Assembly: GCA_963576785.1 (NCBI GenBank)
Contig: OY756140.1
Span: forward strand, 3,782,001 to 3,846,000
Origin: Chlorophyllum brunneum
Taxonomy: Eukaryota; Basidiomycota; Agaricomycetes; Agaricales; Agaricaceae
Direction of reading: 5' to 3'
DNA: 64,000 bases
Part shown: positions 24,461-36,799 of the stretch, in pieces
How the letters are laid out: each line of letters begins with the position of its first letter
Position numbering within the stretch: position 1 is the first letter of the stretch
Made by a program: the position numbers and the translations under genes
The notes under the pieces: model-generated
Databases searched by the model: none
Told to the model about the DNA's origin: nothing
Seen by the model: only the letters and a program-made list of their open reading frames with translations

Positions 24461-25291
24461 TGGCAGTAGGAATGCAAGCAGAACTGCAGCGCCTATTCCG
24501 CACAGTCGGCGGTATCACGTGGCCCAGGTTCGTCATAGCACCCGCCAAGACTATTTTTATTTTTAGACTGACATCTTCCAAGCGACACACTGTTGCAAAA
24601 ATCGCGAGAAAATCGCTTCCTTCGCAAATCCCGGCATCAACATGCTGTAAAATCACCAATCACTCTGTCTCGATTTTAGGGCCTCCGCCGGTAGCGAACT
24701 CGTGCGAAATAAGTGAAGATAGAATCTTCCTGGAAATGTTGACAGCCTGACGCCGAGACTCGAGCTCGAGCCTCCAGAGGCAACACGATAGCCATTTCTT
24801 GTGCCCGCGTGGAGTAAGTTAAGTTGTCCCCAAGTTGAGATGGGTTAGCGCATCGAGTGCCAAAATAAGCCGCGAATCTGAAGATCGAAGGCAGCTAATA
24901 CAACGAGGCATGCAATCATTTTTACATCGTCATTTCACTATTGACCACGGCAAACTGGGTTCACACAAAAGTAGGGCTAGCGTAATAGCTGACAACTTCC
25001 TTACACTCGACCGCCAGAACTCTTCCACTCTGGATCTACGTGATCCTGTCAAGGAAGTCTCAATACCAATCCTGATGGATAGATATCACTATGACGCACG
25101 GTATCTATGCCTGACCGTTTGCGAAGCGCAGGTACTGAAGAAGGGCTAAAGATATATTAAGCTACATATGCCACAAGGAATAAAGAACGACAACCAGGAG
25201 TTCTTACAACACGATAGCAGGTGTCAATCATCAACGCGTCAACGAGCACAGCAACAATAACTTCAACAGCTTACTACCACAAGCACCATCA
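24461..25291. other. Intergenic stretch between CNNM and BTB genes
   Basis: Holds the upstream region of the CNNM gene and the 3' region of the BTB gene. A plus-strand frame of 104 codons (24835-25149) shows no motif. Nothing else supported. Confidence 0.5.
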
Positions 25292-26740
25292 TCACATGAG
25301 CTCAAACCAACTAAGCAACAGCGCCCAAACCTCCTCTCTTGCCTTCGTAACAGCCTTCGCAAAATCAATCTTACACATCGCACACAACTTCAATCCACAT
25401 TTCTTCAATCTCTCCCCCTCTCCTTCTCCCTCTCCCTCACCTTCACCTTCACCATTCAAATTCCCACCAGGTCCATCAGCAGTCGTAAAATCCGTCCTCG
25501 ACAACATCTCCAAAGCCTGTACCAACGTAAACAACGGATCCGCATCTCTTCCACAAGCAATCCCACCCACAGACCTCAACACATTCAACATGATATAATA
25601 AAACGATTCCGAACAGTGTTGTTGTAGCGCTTGATTATGTTTGTTTAAGCATTCCTTTGCTGGTTGACGATTACATAGTTCCTTTGAGAGGAATGCAGCG
25701 ATGTATCGTTGAGAGGCTTCACGACCTCGGAGCGTTTTACAGAGGAGTGAATGGGAGAGTTGGATTGTCTTCGAGGGGCAAACGGGCGAAGGTGTGGATG
25801 TGGAAGATGTGGAGGTAGACGTAGATGTGGCAGGTTCCGAGGTAGCTGCGGAATTCGGAGGTTCGAGCTCTTCAGTGGGATAATTCCCAGTGACGATATC
25901 GTATGCGACTACAGGTTTCCTGGCGCCTGCGAGGATCTTACTAGGCCCATATCTCGAGAGATCATACAGAGCGGCTGGTAGAATCGTTGGAATCCCCATC
26001 TCTAATGCAAGTTGGATAACGAGAATTGGATGGGGACAAGTATCACGGGGAAGGTATCGACCCGAATCATCCGTTGCAGCCGCTTCGCGTTGATCCCAAC
26101 CCAGTAACGAAGGCGGCCAATCGAGATGCAAACGATGCAAACACCTAATACGAAGTGGTTCAACCATATACTTCGTCGAAAGTCGTAAAACCGCGGCAAT
26201 CGCCGGAAAATCGTTCGCTCGCGGGAACTTAAAGTACCTTCCACTCCTTCATCAGCACTAAGGACGTCAGTTTGAACGATAGAACAAGAACACTTACAAA
26301 CCATCATATAGCGCACTCAGAAAATAAAATACGTCTGATGGCGAATCGTGGAATTCAACACACGGACATCCATCCACGAGATCTTGATCTTGCGTAGGGG
26401 GCTGCGGTAAGGCAAATAAGCCCATGAATACCTCCGAATGTCGTTCCAACTGCCCCCGATGCACTTTAAACGCAGCCGGACCAGCAATAATAACCACATT
26501 TCCATCCCGAAACCAAAAATCCGACCGAACAAAATCTGTGGCTGGCCGGACTCGTCTTTTCGGTGCGGCTGGCCTCACTCTCGGATCTGGAGGCGGGTGC
26601 GAATGGTGGTTTATCTGAGGTGTCGTGATTTCCGGATTGGGACTGGATTGTGGGTTGGAATTTTCGAGAGTGGGTGTGGGTGAAGGTGCGCTTGGTGGAT
26701 ATGGAGGATCGTTCCAATGAACTAAGGATTGTTCATGCAT
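25292..26740 (-). CDS. BTB/POZ domain protein
   Basis: Two exons, 26298-26740 and 25292-26237, joined across a 60-nt intron to 462 residues. Residues 1-60 are proline/serine-rich and disordered. The BTB fold follows: FWFRDGNVVIIAGPAAFKVHRGQLERHSEVFMGLF (residues about 75-110), a CPCVEFHDSPSDVFYFLSALYDGLYFK stretch, and the BACK-like FPAIAAVLRLSTKYMVEPLR. This is the usual architecture of the BTB proteins abundant in Agaricomycetes; partners are unknown, and such domains often act as Cullin-3 adaptors or in dimerisation. Residues around 415-430 form a Gly-Glu dipeptide run encoded by a hexamer repeat (25418-25448). A Ser/Thr run (TSTSTSTSSTSTPS) lies near residue 295. Several cysteines near the C-terminus (CGLKLCAMCK) could bind metal; speculative. 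Confidence 0.85.
25418..25448 (-). repeat. Hexanucleotide repeat inside the BTB gene
   Basis: On the plus strand a run of ctccct/ctcacc/ttcacc-type hexamers, encoding about seven Gly-Glu pairs on the minus strand. Frame-neutral length variation is expected here. Confidence 0.85.
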
Positions 26741-27624
26741 TCCCGTGTGTTAGAGGGATAGGATGGTGATGGACTGGAGGATAAAACATGAATCGGGCTG
26801 ATGGCGGGACATTACAAGATGGCCTGGCGGTCTGAGTTCATATTTTGTGGTGTACCTATTGGTCCGCCTCCAGATGTTGTCCTGGGGTTGGATAGATTGT
26901 AGTACCCTCCAAGGATACCTGAATCACTGGTAAAAGGATATCAAAACTGCGGAATTGCCGGCCGCCCGGTTAAATTGGTCCTGAAGCGTCTCGAACTGGG
27001 GGCGATTGCATAGAAATCGACACCCTAGTCATAACGTCAGCTCTGACCCAGAAAACAACAACTCACTCATACTTTGACACTTCCTGTCACTGCAACAGCC
27101 GAAATGTCAATCTGAACATCTTGCCTCGTGAGAGCGTTCGGGACGCCCACATCGTGATGGCGCGTATTTTTGGCCAAACAGTGAGATCGCACGTGGGAAA
27201 ATCATATTTCGATCTTTATTGGATCTGCTCAGTCATTTCGTCAAGTGGGCTCACCATCTACTATATCGCCTGCGGCATAAAATCTAACTGGTTAAGCTCC
27301 CATTCAAAGCTCAGAACATGATCCACCAAGCTTCACAGCTGGTAGTGGAGGATTATACTACTCTACACTGGTGGCAGTCCTAGCAACCAGTCTATAGTAG
27401 TACTTGTGGATACTTTTCGAAGATATCAATCAAGTAGTCTGTTGAACACGTCGAACATTCGTTGAACAAAGTGGATGCGCTCAACTTACTGGCCGGACCA
27501 GGGGCGTCTATCAACAACCCATCATTGAGCTGACATCTCACCTGCGGCATACAAAATGAACCAGACGTGCATCCTCCTCGTTGCTACTATTTCAACTTCT
27601 TCCTTCCAACATTCGTACTCCGAG
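26741..27624. other. Divergent intergenic region between BTB and DUF6535 D
   Basis: Both neighbours start away from this 0.9 kb region, so it must carry two promoters. No coding stretch with motifs and no clear repeat was seen. Confidence 0.5.
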
Positions 27625-29852
27625 ATGTCAATGCGTCCCTCACCTGCAGTAAGTTAGTTTTTCCCCCGTTAATCATCTTGTCATGGTGTTCATGAGTTGC
27701 CTTTCAAAGATGGTGCGTTGGTCAGCAAGGCTAGAACGGAGTCCTTGGTCCGAGAACGTGCGTACATAGCATGTTCTGTCTCCCAGTACTCAACATGAAA
27801 GTACTTCTAGGCCCGCACCACTTCCTCTGCATTCACCGGGGCAGACTCCGGAATAGATGAGACGGTCGACGATCCAGTGAATACTCAACAATCTATTTAC
27901 GGTAGTGCTCCGTGATCCTCATCTTTTCTATCCTTTCTCCCCGGCAGAGATCGTGGTCCTGTGAAGATGACTACAAATACGCTCTCAAAGACTCTCTAAT
28001 CGATCATTGGGAACAATGTTACGGTATAATTGACGAATTCGACGAAGACTTGATTCGAAGACTAAAGGATGAAATATCGAATCTGTTAGTCGTGGTACGT
28101 CCCGTCTCCCGAACGCTCAGCGGGCTGATACTCACTAAATGCTGACAGGCATCTTTATTCCTGGCTATCGTAACTGCGTTTGTGATTGAATCTGCCAAAT
28201 GGCTGAAACTCGACGCTTCCGACCGTTCCGCAGACCTACTCAGCCAAGTCGTCAGTCTCCTTAACACGACCGATTTGAGTCAACATAAAGCTGCCCAACC
28301 ACATCCGTTCGTTCCCGACTACGATATCGTCACCATTAACCAACTCTGGTTTTTGAGCTTGACTCAGAGCCTTGCTGCCGTCGTCTTGGGAACACTTTGC
28401 CTCCAGTGGCTCTCCGCGTTCAGCCGCAGATTCAAGGCGAAAACACATGACAAAGCATTAGCCTTGCGACAATTACGGTATGAAGGTTTCGTCGGGTGGG
28501 GCGTTCCTCGCGTCCCTGCTATCCTCCTCCTTAACGTCCAAGCGGCGCTCGTACTATTCGCAATCGGGTTGTTATGGCTTTTGTGGACCATGAATAGGGA
28601 TGTCGCCTTTCCCGTTGCTATCGTTGCTGGATTGACGACTTTCCTCTTGGTCTTGACCACATTACTACCACTCCTCCAGTCCTTCGTTGCATGGATGTAC
28701 CCCCGCAGTCTTGCAATCCCGCAATGCCCCTTCAAGTCACCCATCTCCTTTGTTGTTCATCGCTTCGCCGTACTCCTGGCAATCATAGGAAGTTACCTAA
28801 TCCAGTGGTTCATTGGAAGCGGGGAACGTAGGCGGATACGTACATGGCGTAAAGACCAGATCCCGCTACTTACTGATACAATTTGGGAACACTATGATGA
28901 ACTTTGGCGACGAAACCGTGAGGAGAGAGGTCCCCAGGCTTATGCCGAGGAAAACGATCGTGAATACTCCCATTACCTCGCGCGCGGCTTGGCATCAGTG
29001 ATGGGCGCATTAATCGCCAAGCCCAGTGCCGTCCACATCGTACACAACTGCCTTCAGGACATCCACGGTTCCCGGACACAGGCAAGGACATTTCAGAAAC
29101 TCTTCCAACAGGACTTCACCAAAGATGAGGAAGAACTCCTAGCCACGGCCTCGATTCGGGGCGAAGATATGTTTGCGCTACGCAAGGACTTCCTCAGTTC
29201 ACATGTTCTACAATATTTTGTGGATCACAACGAGAAGCTTCATAAGACAGTACTGAAACACCGAGTGGAATTGTTCATTAGGGTCAATAATACGGCGAAC
29301 ATGCACAAGGTGGAGGTGGGAAAGACATTGAGGTGTCCAATTATTTCCCGACACGATGCTGCCAGTTTAGCTATGGGTGCGTCTGAACATAACTCGTGTT
29401 ATCTAACGCTGAAAGTGATGCTATATTCAGGTACTCGGCGCCAATTTCTCGAATGCATCATGCACCTTCTGGATAGGCGCCGCATGTGTTTTGACGAACT
29501 TCGTGCCATACAGGCCACGATGAAGAGCATCGATCCACAAGCCAATGTATCTAGTAGGTTCCTCAACACTGTGCAGGAGCTCGCGAGAGAGATTTGGGGA
29601 GCAAGTCGCGGAGATGCAACAACTTACAAGCGAGCCAAGCAAGCCATCCTCGATCGGTTCCCTCAGCTGAGAGAAGTCTTGGAAGATCGACTCTATGGAG
29701 ACCTACGAAAATCCACTAGCGATAGCTATGCCGATTCCGTGGTGAAGTTTGAATCTAATCATTTTGACGACCTGGAGATGGGAAGGGATAGGGATAAGTG
29801 GGATAAATTGGAGATTCTTCCTTTGATGACCGTCGGTATCGGATACCAGTGA
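27625..29852 (+). CDS. DUF6535-domain membrane protein, copy D (diverged)
   Basis: Most diverged family member here. Proposed exons: 27625-27648, 27710-27757, 27811-27876, 27948-28094 (SWSCEDDYKYALKDSLIDHW), 28149-29376 and 29431-29852, about 644 residues; the first two tiny exons are the least certain. Core: SLFLAIVTAFVIESAKWLKL, WFLSLTQSLAAVVLGTLCLQW, QAALVLFAIGLLWLLW, and PRSLAIPQCPFKSPISF, equivalent to the IPQCPYKSP motif of the other copies. The soluble part keeps RKDFLSSHVLQYFVDHNEKLH and HRVELFIRVNN. By comparison with copies A and C an intron is expected right after SLAMG; a 54-base stretch with gtgcgt donor and cag acceptor (29377-29430) fits, although it is also open in frame. The C-terminal tail (RRQFLECIMHLLDRRRM onward) differs from the other copies. 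Function unknown. Confidence 0.85.
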
Positions 29853-29940
29853 GGAGGTAGGTAAATGACAATTCCCTCTAGCTCGTCGAGATCCTGCTAC
29901 TAGAAATCGCTTTCTTTGATTGTGTTGGTCGTCGTACCTC

Positions 29941-30159
29941 TCACATTGTAATATGCCACCGCGCAAGCCTCGATGTGGAAACCTCCTTGACTTGTGTTCC
30001 TTCGACTACAGGATACGGATCCAACGCATACCCTAATTTAAATTCTTGCAGTATACATGAATTTGTTTGGAACTCTGCGGCCGTACATGAAGGTACTGCA
30101 GCAATGACCACAAGCAACAACGCACAGGCCTTCAGGCTATGAACACCAGACCACATCAT
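29941..30159 (-). CDS. Possible small secreted protein (72 codons)
   Basis: A single open frame whose first residues look like a signal peptide: charged start, then ACALLLVVIAAVP and a cleavage-like SCTAA, leaving about 43 mature residues with two cysteines. Small secreted proteins are common in mushroom genomes, and short ones often have no recognisable domain. There is no homology or splice support, and a chance frame is quite possible. It is convergent with DUF6535 copy D, whose stop is 88 bases away. Confidence 0.3.
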   Translation of the reverse strand: MMWSGVHSLKACALLLVVIAAVPSCTAAEFQTNSCILQEFKLGYALDPYPVVEGTQVKEVSTSRLARWHITM

Positions 30160-30545
30160 GTGATCATACTTCCATATTTCGACTCTTTCACAATGATATA
30201 TGACTGAGATGCAATATCATAAACTGGGGGTCCAAAAGTTTCCAAAACGGCGCAGGCCGCGCAGCTATATACATACTATTCGTAAGCTTGACCAAGAGAC
30301 AGGGTATACGTTATCAGGGGAGCCGAGTATATGTGACAATGTCCAGTTGGGAAATCTGAAATATCATAGCTGAAAAGAAAGCGTGAAAACACCGACGTCC
30401 GAGGCTATTTTCCTTCGACCGCTCCTTCAAACTTCAGCGCCCCGGTACCGAACCCGTCCAGTCTTCCATGGGCTCTCACGATCGACAGAAGCAGGTTGGA
30501 ATTTCCTTGGGTCGTTTACGGTCCATTGGTCCTTCCGCTTGAACC
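30160..30545. other. Intergenic stretch, nothing recognised
   Basis: Contains the 3' region of the 687-residue protein gene to the right and the upstream side of the small secreted candidate to the left. Only short frames without motifs. Confidence 0.45.
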
Positions 30546-32723
30546 CTATCCACGGGAATTCGCGAGAATGTAGGCCAAATAGTCACATGGGTCCACAAAA
30601 CCCAGCAGATGAGCCTGGCAGGCAAGGGAACCGAGATCATACGTATATGGGTCCGCATTTAGGGAATTAGCAGATGGTGTAATAGTGAGTTGTTGATGAC
30701 CGTTGAGGGCAGGGAGGTCGTGACCATTCAGGGGCTGCTCGGTTGAAACGTTGGTAGTATTGAACGATATTTCTGCTGGGGGATGAAACGGGAGTTGAGG
30801 TTGGACTTGGCCTATATGATGACCAGAGCTCTGAGCAAACTGTTCGTCGGTACCCCTTGTTCCCCTCGCCGTTGTCAGTCGACTCCTTAGCCGCGGGAGG
30901 TCTTTAGCGGTGGGGTACGGGTTAACTTCCTTGGCCTTGCCTTTATTTTTCTTGCGCGGTCTTCCTCGGGTAGGAGCCAAAGGTCGTCTCGCCATCGTTG
31001 CAACATGTGGAGCAGAGGCGGGACCCGTGGGTAGAAGCACAACACCAGGAGCAGAAACGACGGGACGGAGGGCTTGTTCTGACGCTTGGACCTGTCTGTT
31101 ATTGGACGGGCTCATGTCCGGGTTGCGTGGCGTGGCCGGTTGCATAGGCATTTGGCCCCGTGGACCACTGGCCGGGTGACCGCCAGGGTAGTGTTGCGCG
31201 TACCGACCCCAGGCTTGATGTTGAGCCGGTACCCCCGAGTAAGGACTAGTATATATGCCCTGGAACACATTACCATAACCATTGTCGGAGGCACTGACAC
31301 GAATATGACACACCGCTCCGCGGTCATGCAGGGGAGGTTCAATGGAGGCATCGCCTATACCAGGAATTGCTTGGCCTGTTCCAGGAACGGAGTTGTTGAT
31401 GAGGACAGCACCCGGCCCCAGGAGGACCTGATTGTGGTCAACAGCACGCGATGAACCAGCTTTTTTGTTCGCATTAGTCGATATCAAAGGAATTATAAGT
31501 TAGGCTTCCGTACCTTGTTGCCTGTATGACGAATTCGCATCCCCCATCAATCCATAGGGGAGATAGCCACCTTGAGCTGGGTGAGTCCAAGCCACATCCC
31601 TACCTTGCAATTCTGGGAGAATAGGGACCTGGAAAGCGAGGGGATCGACACCCGTTCGGAAAACTCCGTGCTGCAGGGATATCGTATCCTGGGGTTGAGG
31701 TTGAAGAACTGGAATAGAAGCCGGTTCTGCTCGGTCTCCATCTTGGCCTTCATTATCGTCCGCAACATCGTCGGGGGTACCAGTGTTAACCGCAGTTCCG
31801 GAGGTGCTTGAGCCTGTAATCGGAGGTCCAGTAAAGTCTACGATCTCGCCGTTCGACCCGCTCAAAGAGTACCCGCCCGATCCGAGGGCGAGCTCTCGAA
31901 AGTCGCGTAGGAAAGTAGCCCTGACAGTTTCAACAAATCCTTCGTCAAAGACCTGCCAGATCTTCTTATCCTCCCCCGGTTCGTCCATTCGCCTGGGTCG
32001 AGTTTGTCTGGGTGGGTCGAGTCGACGAATCTTGTAGAAGTCCCTTCCCTTGGCCTTGCCCCGAGTGCCCCGTTTCAACCGTTGAAGGAGGAATACCATG
32101 CACTTTGCACGGGAAAACCCGGCATACTCCCCGTTCTGGGCAAATGTAAAGGCAACAGAGATGTCATTCTCCAGCTCTTGATCGGCCGTAGGTTCCCTCA
32201 CAGCTGTGAGAATATAGTAGGTGCCTCTTAGCGCGGGTCGTGGCTCGAGAACTGCCTCGCAACGGACCGCGAGGTAGCGGCTAGGCGAGTCAAAGAGGCT
32301 CGCGCGGTGCTCCAGAACGGTTGGTTCGGTCGTAATCATGGCATAGAAAATGTCTCTAGCCATGGGAGGGGAAGGTGGCTGTTCTTGTGGAATACTTCCT
32401 TCGGGTGGAAAGGCGTCCAGTAACGGCGGAAGCCCGCTAGACGAAGGTAGGTCATAGGGCAGTGGTAGTGGGGGAAGTTGGTGCGAGTGCGCGTCCTGCA
32501 AATTTGGAACGACGTGGCCCTGTTGATAAAAAAGACCCAAACTTGCTAATTCACCAACGACAGGATATTCGGCGAGGGACTAGATAATTTTTCGTGAACG
32601 TCAGACTTTGTAGATAGAAGTGAAACGGTAAAGACGTGCCTGTGAAGCTTGTCCTATCCATAGTGGGGCACCATCTCCTTGGTCACCATCCTCACCGCTA
32701 GTAATAAAATTGGAACCGTCCAT
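30546..32723 (-). CDS. Uncharacterised proline-rich protein with AT-hook-like motif
   Basis: Not recognised as a named family. Three exons, 32640-32723, 31514-32579 and 30546-31459, join exactly in frame to 687 residues. The first intron would be GC-AG (donor gcacgt), the second is a standard 54-nt GT-AG intron with a ctaac/ctaat branch site. The N-terminal third is acidic then proline-rich (QLPPLPLPYDLPSSSGLPP). The middle has a globular-looking block with RYLAVRCEAVLEPRPALRG and a basic patch (LLQRLKRGTRGKAKGRDFYK). Near residue 540 an AT-hook-like motif GRPRKKNKGKAKE suggests DNA contact and a nuclear location. The rest is low in hydrophobics. A nuclear regulatory or chromatin role is a guess. 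Confidence 0.65.
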
Positions 32724-34257
32724 GTTTCGACCAGTTGGAGACACGGGAGGGGGGGCGCGTCCGAGGCAGCAGAAATAGAGCAATGAAGCGTGGGAGGGGC
32801 AGGAAATCAGGCCGTATACAGAACCCAAAGTTCCACACTGGACACCTTTAAAGGGTATCCGAGCTTAACCAATCAATTTCCACAGTACACATGTCCAAAA
32901 AGCCGGAACTGCCGCCCTTTTCTGCCGTGATAAACCAGTAAATGGCTGGCACGCAATATTACCATTTCAAGGAACCGGGACCATCGTCGAAGGCAAGTGC
33001 ACGGCGTTGTTCTGGGGAGAGAGAAAAACAGGGCAGTGAAATATTCAATTGCCAAAGCGCTTCAACACAGATGAGGATGCTTGGACTGCCAAGGCAGCAC
33101 GGGAGTGTCATGGACCATTGCACACGGCAGAGACCACCAGCTGCGTGGGGAAATTTGTGCCTAGATTTAAAATGCTGGAGGCGCTCTACTTATGTTTCTT
33201 TGAACCCAATGAACGTGAACGGGGAAGTGACAAGACATTGGGAGGCATGGACCATTGCCAGGAGGGGCAAGCTATTTATATGGCACACTAATTCGGATTT
33301 TGCCGACGGATAACAGGCCAATCAATTTCTTATTCAGCAACAATTATTACAATTATCCCTACCTAGAATGTATACTGGAGGTCAGAGAACAAAAAGGACA
33401 TCTTATAAGTGTTGACCTCTTATGTGAATGCAAGCGTGCAAGATGATAAGATCAAAGGCTTTGTGGTGGTCACAACTTAGGGGTGAATGTTGAATGTTGA
33501 ACTTTAACTTCGTCCCTGTCTACTTCCTGCCGTTACCCCTGGAAACGTTTTCACCACGAATGGTTCTCTTGTTGCTGGAGGCTGACTGTCAGAATGGAAG
33601 GATGGAAGTGGGTGCTATGAATGTATTTATCGTTCCAAGCATGATGTTAATGCTGGGTACCTGTTCCGTTCTATCAAAATGATCAACCCTTAAAGGCTGA
33701 TAGCTGCAACTCGAGTTGGATCTGATCACTCCATTGCCGGGTGGTACTTATGTACTTGTGTATGTGCTCCCTCATTCTCCGCCTTGCGGACGCCCATACG
33801 CGAGGGGGAATCTTCCTCCCAGACGTTCCCCCGACGTTCAAGATATGTACCGCACCCGGGAAGCTCCCACTCATATAAGTCTACGAAGGCAAAGTATCGG
33901 GGTCCGTCAGTATAGGCTTAGCCGCTCTCGTTGTTGTCGTGAAAATGGTCGCATAGCAAGGACAGACATCATATTCCCAGTAAAAACAAAAGACAAGGGA
34001 TGTGTATTCGATGACGAACATACAAATGGGGAGGGTGCACTTTGAGGTAGTACGTTGCTGGATGGATCACCGGTCGCCAGGTAACAGGAGCAAATAAAGC
34101 TGGATTTGATATTGAAGTAAGTTCTTCGTTCTTCCCTTAGAAAAGGGGATGGCGAGTTCGATCGAAGTGTGTACGGTCGCGTCCGTCGATCGTTGGCTTC
34201 AATTTCAACACCGTCTTCTCAGATCCGGAAAGTTATTGGAGCAGGGAGTTAGTTTAT

Positions 34258-34310
34258 TAAGAGAGAGGTGATTGATACTGAGAGAGAGAAAGAGAGAGAA
34301 AGAAAATTAG
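34258..34310. repeat. GA-rich microsatellite
   Basis: An imperfect run of gagagagaaagagagagaaag type repeats. No coding role visible. Confidence 0.8.
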
Positions 34311-34603
34311 AATAGGAAATGTGTTAATGGAGTTGATACGGTCTCCAAGCAAGCTGCCTTTTCCCGTTGTCGAAGAGGCCCTTATAAGGAAGTATGAAGG
34401 AAGGTCTAGTTTTAGAATGGAAATTGCCTAAAAGTGCACAAAACCCGAGGCTAGAGAGACTTGAAATGTCGGCAGTGAATGGTACAGTAATTCTTGGCAT
34501 GTATAGTGTCTGGCGTAGTCGGAGTGCCATTACACTAACGGTACCCGTTGGATAGACTGGTCAGGGGCGTGTGTCGGGGTCGTCGTTGACTGACAGAAGC
34601 TGT

Positions 34604-34652
34604 CAGTGTGTGCCGATTTGTGTGTGCCGATTTTGTATGTGCCGATCTTGTT
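34604..34652. repeat. Three-copy tandem repeat of tgtgtgccgatttt
   Basis: Three consecutive imperfect units of 14-16 bases (tgtgtgccgatttg, tgtgtgccgatttt, then tatgtgccgatctt). Short, intergenic, function unknown. Confidence 0.75.
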
Positions 34653-34937
34653 ATGGAAGAGGGCGATCGGATGGGATTTCGTGAGTAGCCGTTCGCCCGT
34701 CTTCACAATATGGGTATCCGCGGAATGGCTGGTCTGAAACAATAAAGACCAGGATTTCGATATGATTGGTCAAGGCGAATTATGTCGACTGTGGTGAAGC
34801 AGGGGTAGGTAGCATTTACTACGTTCGCAGTATGTACGGCGAGGACCAATGGATGGCGAGAGGTGTTCAAGAAAAACTGTACTAAAATTACACTACGTAT
34901 TCTGCAAACCGAGACCGGGGTAGGAAGGCTTTCGAGA

Positions 34938-36743
34938 TTAGTATATCGGGTGCGAGGTTTTCTGGTACTTCTTCCGACGGTATTGATTCCAGTAGGATCG
35001 CAAATTTGGGTGTAGGCCGCCCAAAATGATACGTCTTAATACTGCGGCGGTTAACCTCCCACCCCCTTCGTCCTTGTAGAAACTATAACTGATCGTATCG
35101 ACCATATCCTGCCAGAAAGATCAGTCAAATACATACGCCTTCTTGGTAACTTACGTTGTTATCACCGTCGATGAGGGAGAGAAGCGTCGGCTCCGCAGCT
35201 GGATCGTCCCCAACTTGTACAAACTGGATACCGATCCAGTTCGGGTGGTGTCCTTTGGTCTTTAAACGCTTGGCAGCAGCTTCAATGATTGGTGCGGGAG
35301 GTGAATCTGAGTCTATCAGGAGAAGAGAGGAGGCTTAGGATAGAAAAAAACACCAGGCGGATGAAGTGAACATACTAGGTACGCCATCTGTCAGGACAAT
35401 GACATCCAACGGACGCTCAGAAGAATATGTACCGAGTCGTTGAGCATTGTCGAGACGATTCAGCTGCTCATCAAGGACTTCGCTGAGCACTCGACCTGTA
35501 GGTGTTCCTCCTTTTGTGTCATTAGCAGGTGCTACGAAATAGATGGAACGGGCTTACCAGACGCCTGAACCTGATTGAATATAGCCACGACTTCGTCGGC
35601 ACCCTATAAACGATGCTTAGATAAGATTTTGGTGCCACGGGAGGGATTATCATACCCTAACACCTCGACGACGAAAGTGATGGTTGAAGAAGCGCATGTC
35701 AACAGCATCTGAGTGGACTCTGAAAGCGTAATCAACGATTTCGAATAGAGCTTCGCCCGTTTCCGCCCAGTGTGGGTGCATCTGGCATATATACCAAATA
35801 ATAAATCAGTGCGTTCCATCAAGTTAGGAAAATAGGGCGCACGGATCCAGAATCGTCGATGACAAACAGAATACGATAGTCCCTACAAAAAAAATCACTT
35901 AGCGGCGGGTTATCTAGTAATAGTCGTTACCCACCGCAAAAATTGTTGGATGTCTTTGGGTCGCTTTTCGTCGAGCTTAGGATTATATCCAGGGATGATT
36001 GTTTCCGCTTTGGGTTGCATGGGCTTCATATCTCCAACAGCTTCCTTTGTCAATATATTTTCCATAACAAGCGCGCGAACTTCGGGATGAACTTCGACGT
36101 CTTGACCTTGATCGAAGTCATCCACTGACACCTCGTCTTGTAGGAAGGGTGTCCCCACTACCTCAAAACGTGCAACACTGGAGGCTGATTGCAAGCTGTG
36201 ATCCGCTTCCCCTATTTCTCTGCCGCAGGGGCAGAGCCGGGGTTTCGAGGGGATCATGGCCTCACCGTGTTCTGGAGGGGACTCCTCGTGTGCAGGCGCA
36301 GCCCCTTCAGATGATTGCGAAAGTACTTCAGCCGTTACAGGCTCAACCGAAGCTGCACCGTTTTTGTCAGTGACAGCAGAAATATCGGATACCACACCCT
36401 CGCGAGTCGCCCCGGTATGACCACCTATGGAGGCCAGGGTAGGAATACCGTTTTCCGCGAGTATTGATCCTTCCCTGCTATGGCGGCGCCTGTAGCAAAG
36501 AAGTAGCAATAGGCCTACGAGAATGAGGAGGAGGATTCCTATCAGGATGCTCAATGCGATAACGGCATGGATCAAATTGTCATGACTAGCTAAACCTGAT
36601 GAGACACCTAACCCACAGGCAGGGCCCTGCGAGGAGGCCATCACGGCGCTGGATGTGCTAAGATTTGACACCACCTGTGTCAAGGGTGCATCGGCAGCGG
36701 AGATCGTCGCGCTCGAGGTGCTCGATGAAGAGGCCGTCCTGTC
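34938..36743 (-). CDS. Membrane-anchored von Willebrand factor A domain protein
   Basis: The upstream part, with its 5' end unresolved, is Ser/Thr-rich (ASSSSTSSATIS) and ends in one strong transmembrane segment (VIALSILIGILLLILVGLLLLLCYRRR), giving a probable outside/inside topology with a basic stop-transfer. An acidic linker of about 150 residues follows. Then the vWA domain: DYRILFVIDDSGS, whose D-x-S-x-S is the metal-ion-dependent adhesion site, joined across an intron to MHPHWAETGEALFEIVDYAFRV, then DAVDMRFFNHHF, GTPTGRVLSEVLDEQL (the MIDAS threonine region), RPLDVIVLTDGVPS (D-G strand) and GHHPNWIGIQFVQVGDD. The stop is at 34938-34940. vWA domains bind protein ligands or act in protein complexes; the specific role is unknown. 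The first coding exon probably lies between 36750 and 37280, where I could not settle splice sites. Confidence 0.8.
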
Positions 36744-36799
36744 GCGCCATGTTATATACTGCGATTGTTGAGGAGACAGTCACTCACTGCGTAGGCCAA

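Larger units (their letters stand above)
32724..34937. other. Long gene-poor stretch with simple repeats
   Basis: About 2.2 kb without a supported gene. Scattered short frames have no motifs. Contains a GA-rich microsatellite and a short tandem repeat, listed separately. The left part is the upstream region of the proline-rich protein gene; the right end is the 3' region of the von Willebrand A gene. Confidence 0.5.

Noticed and set aside
25418..25448. Regularly repeated short units that might suggest an array
   Set aside because: A hexamer microsatellite encoding Gly-Glu in the BTB gene; no spacers and not a prokaryotic genome, so not CRISPR.
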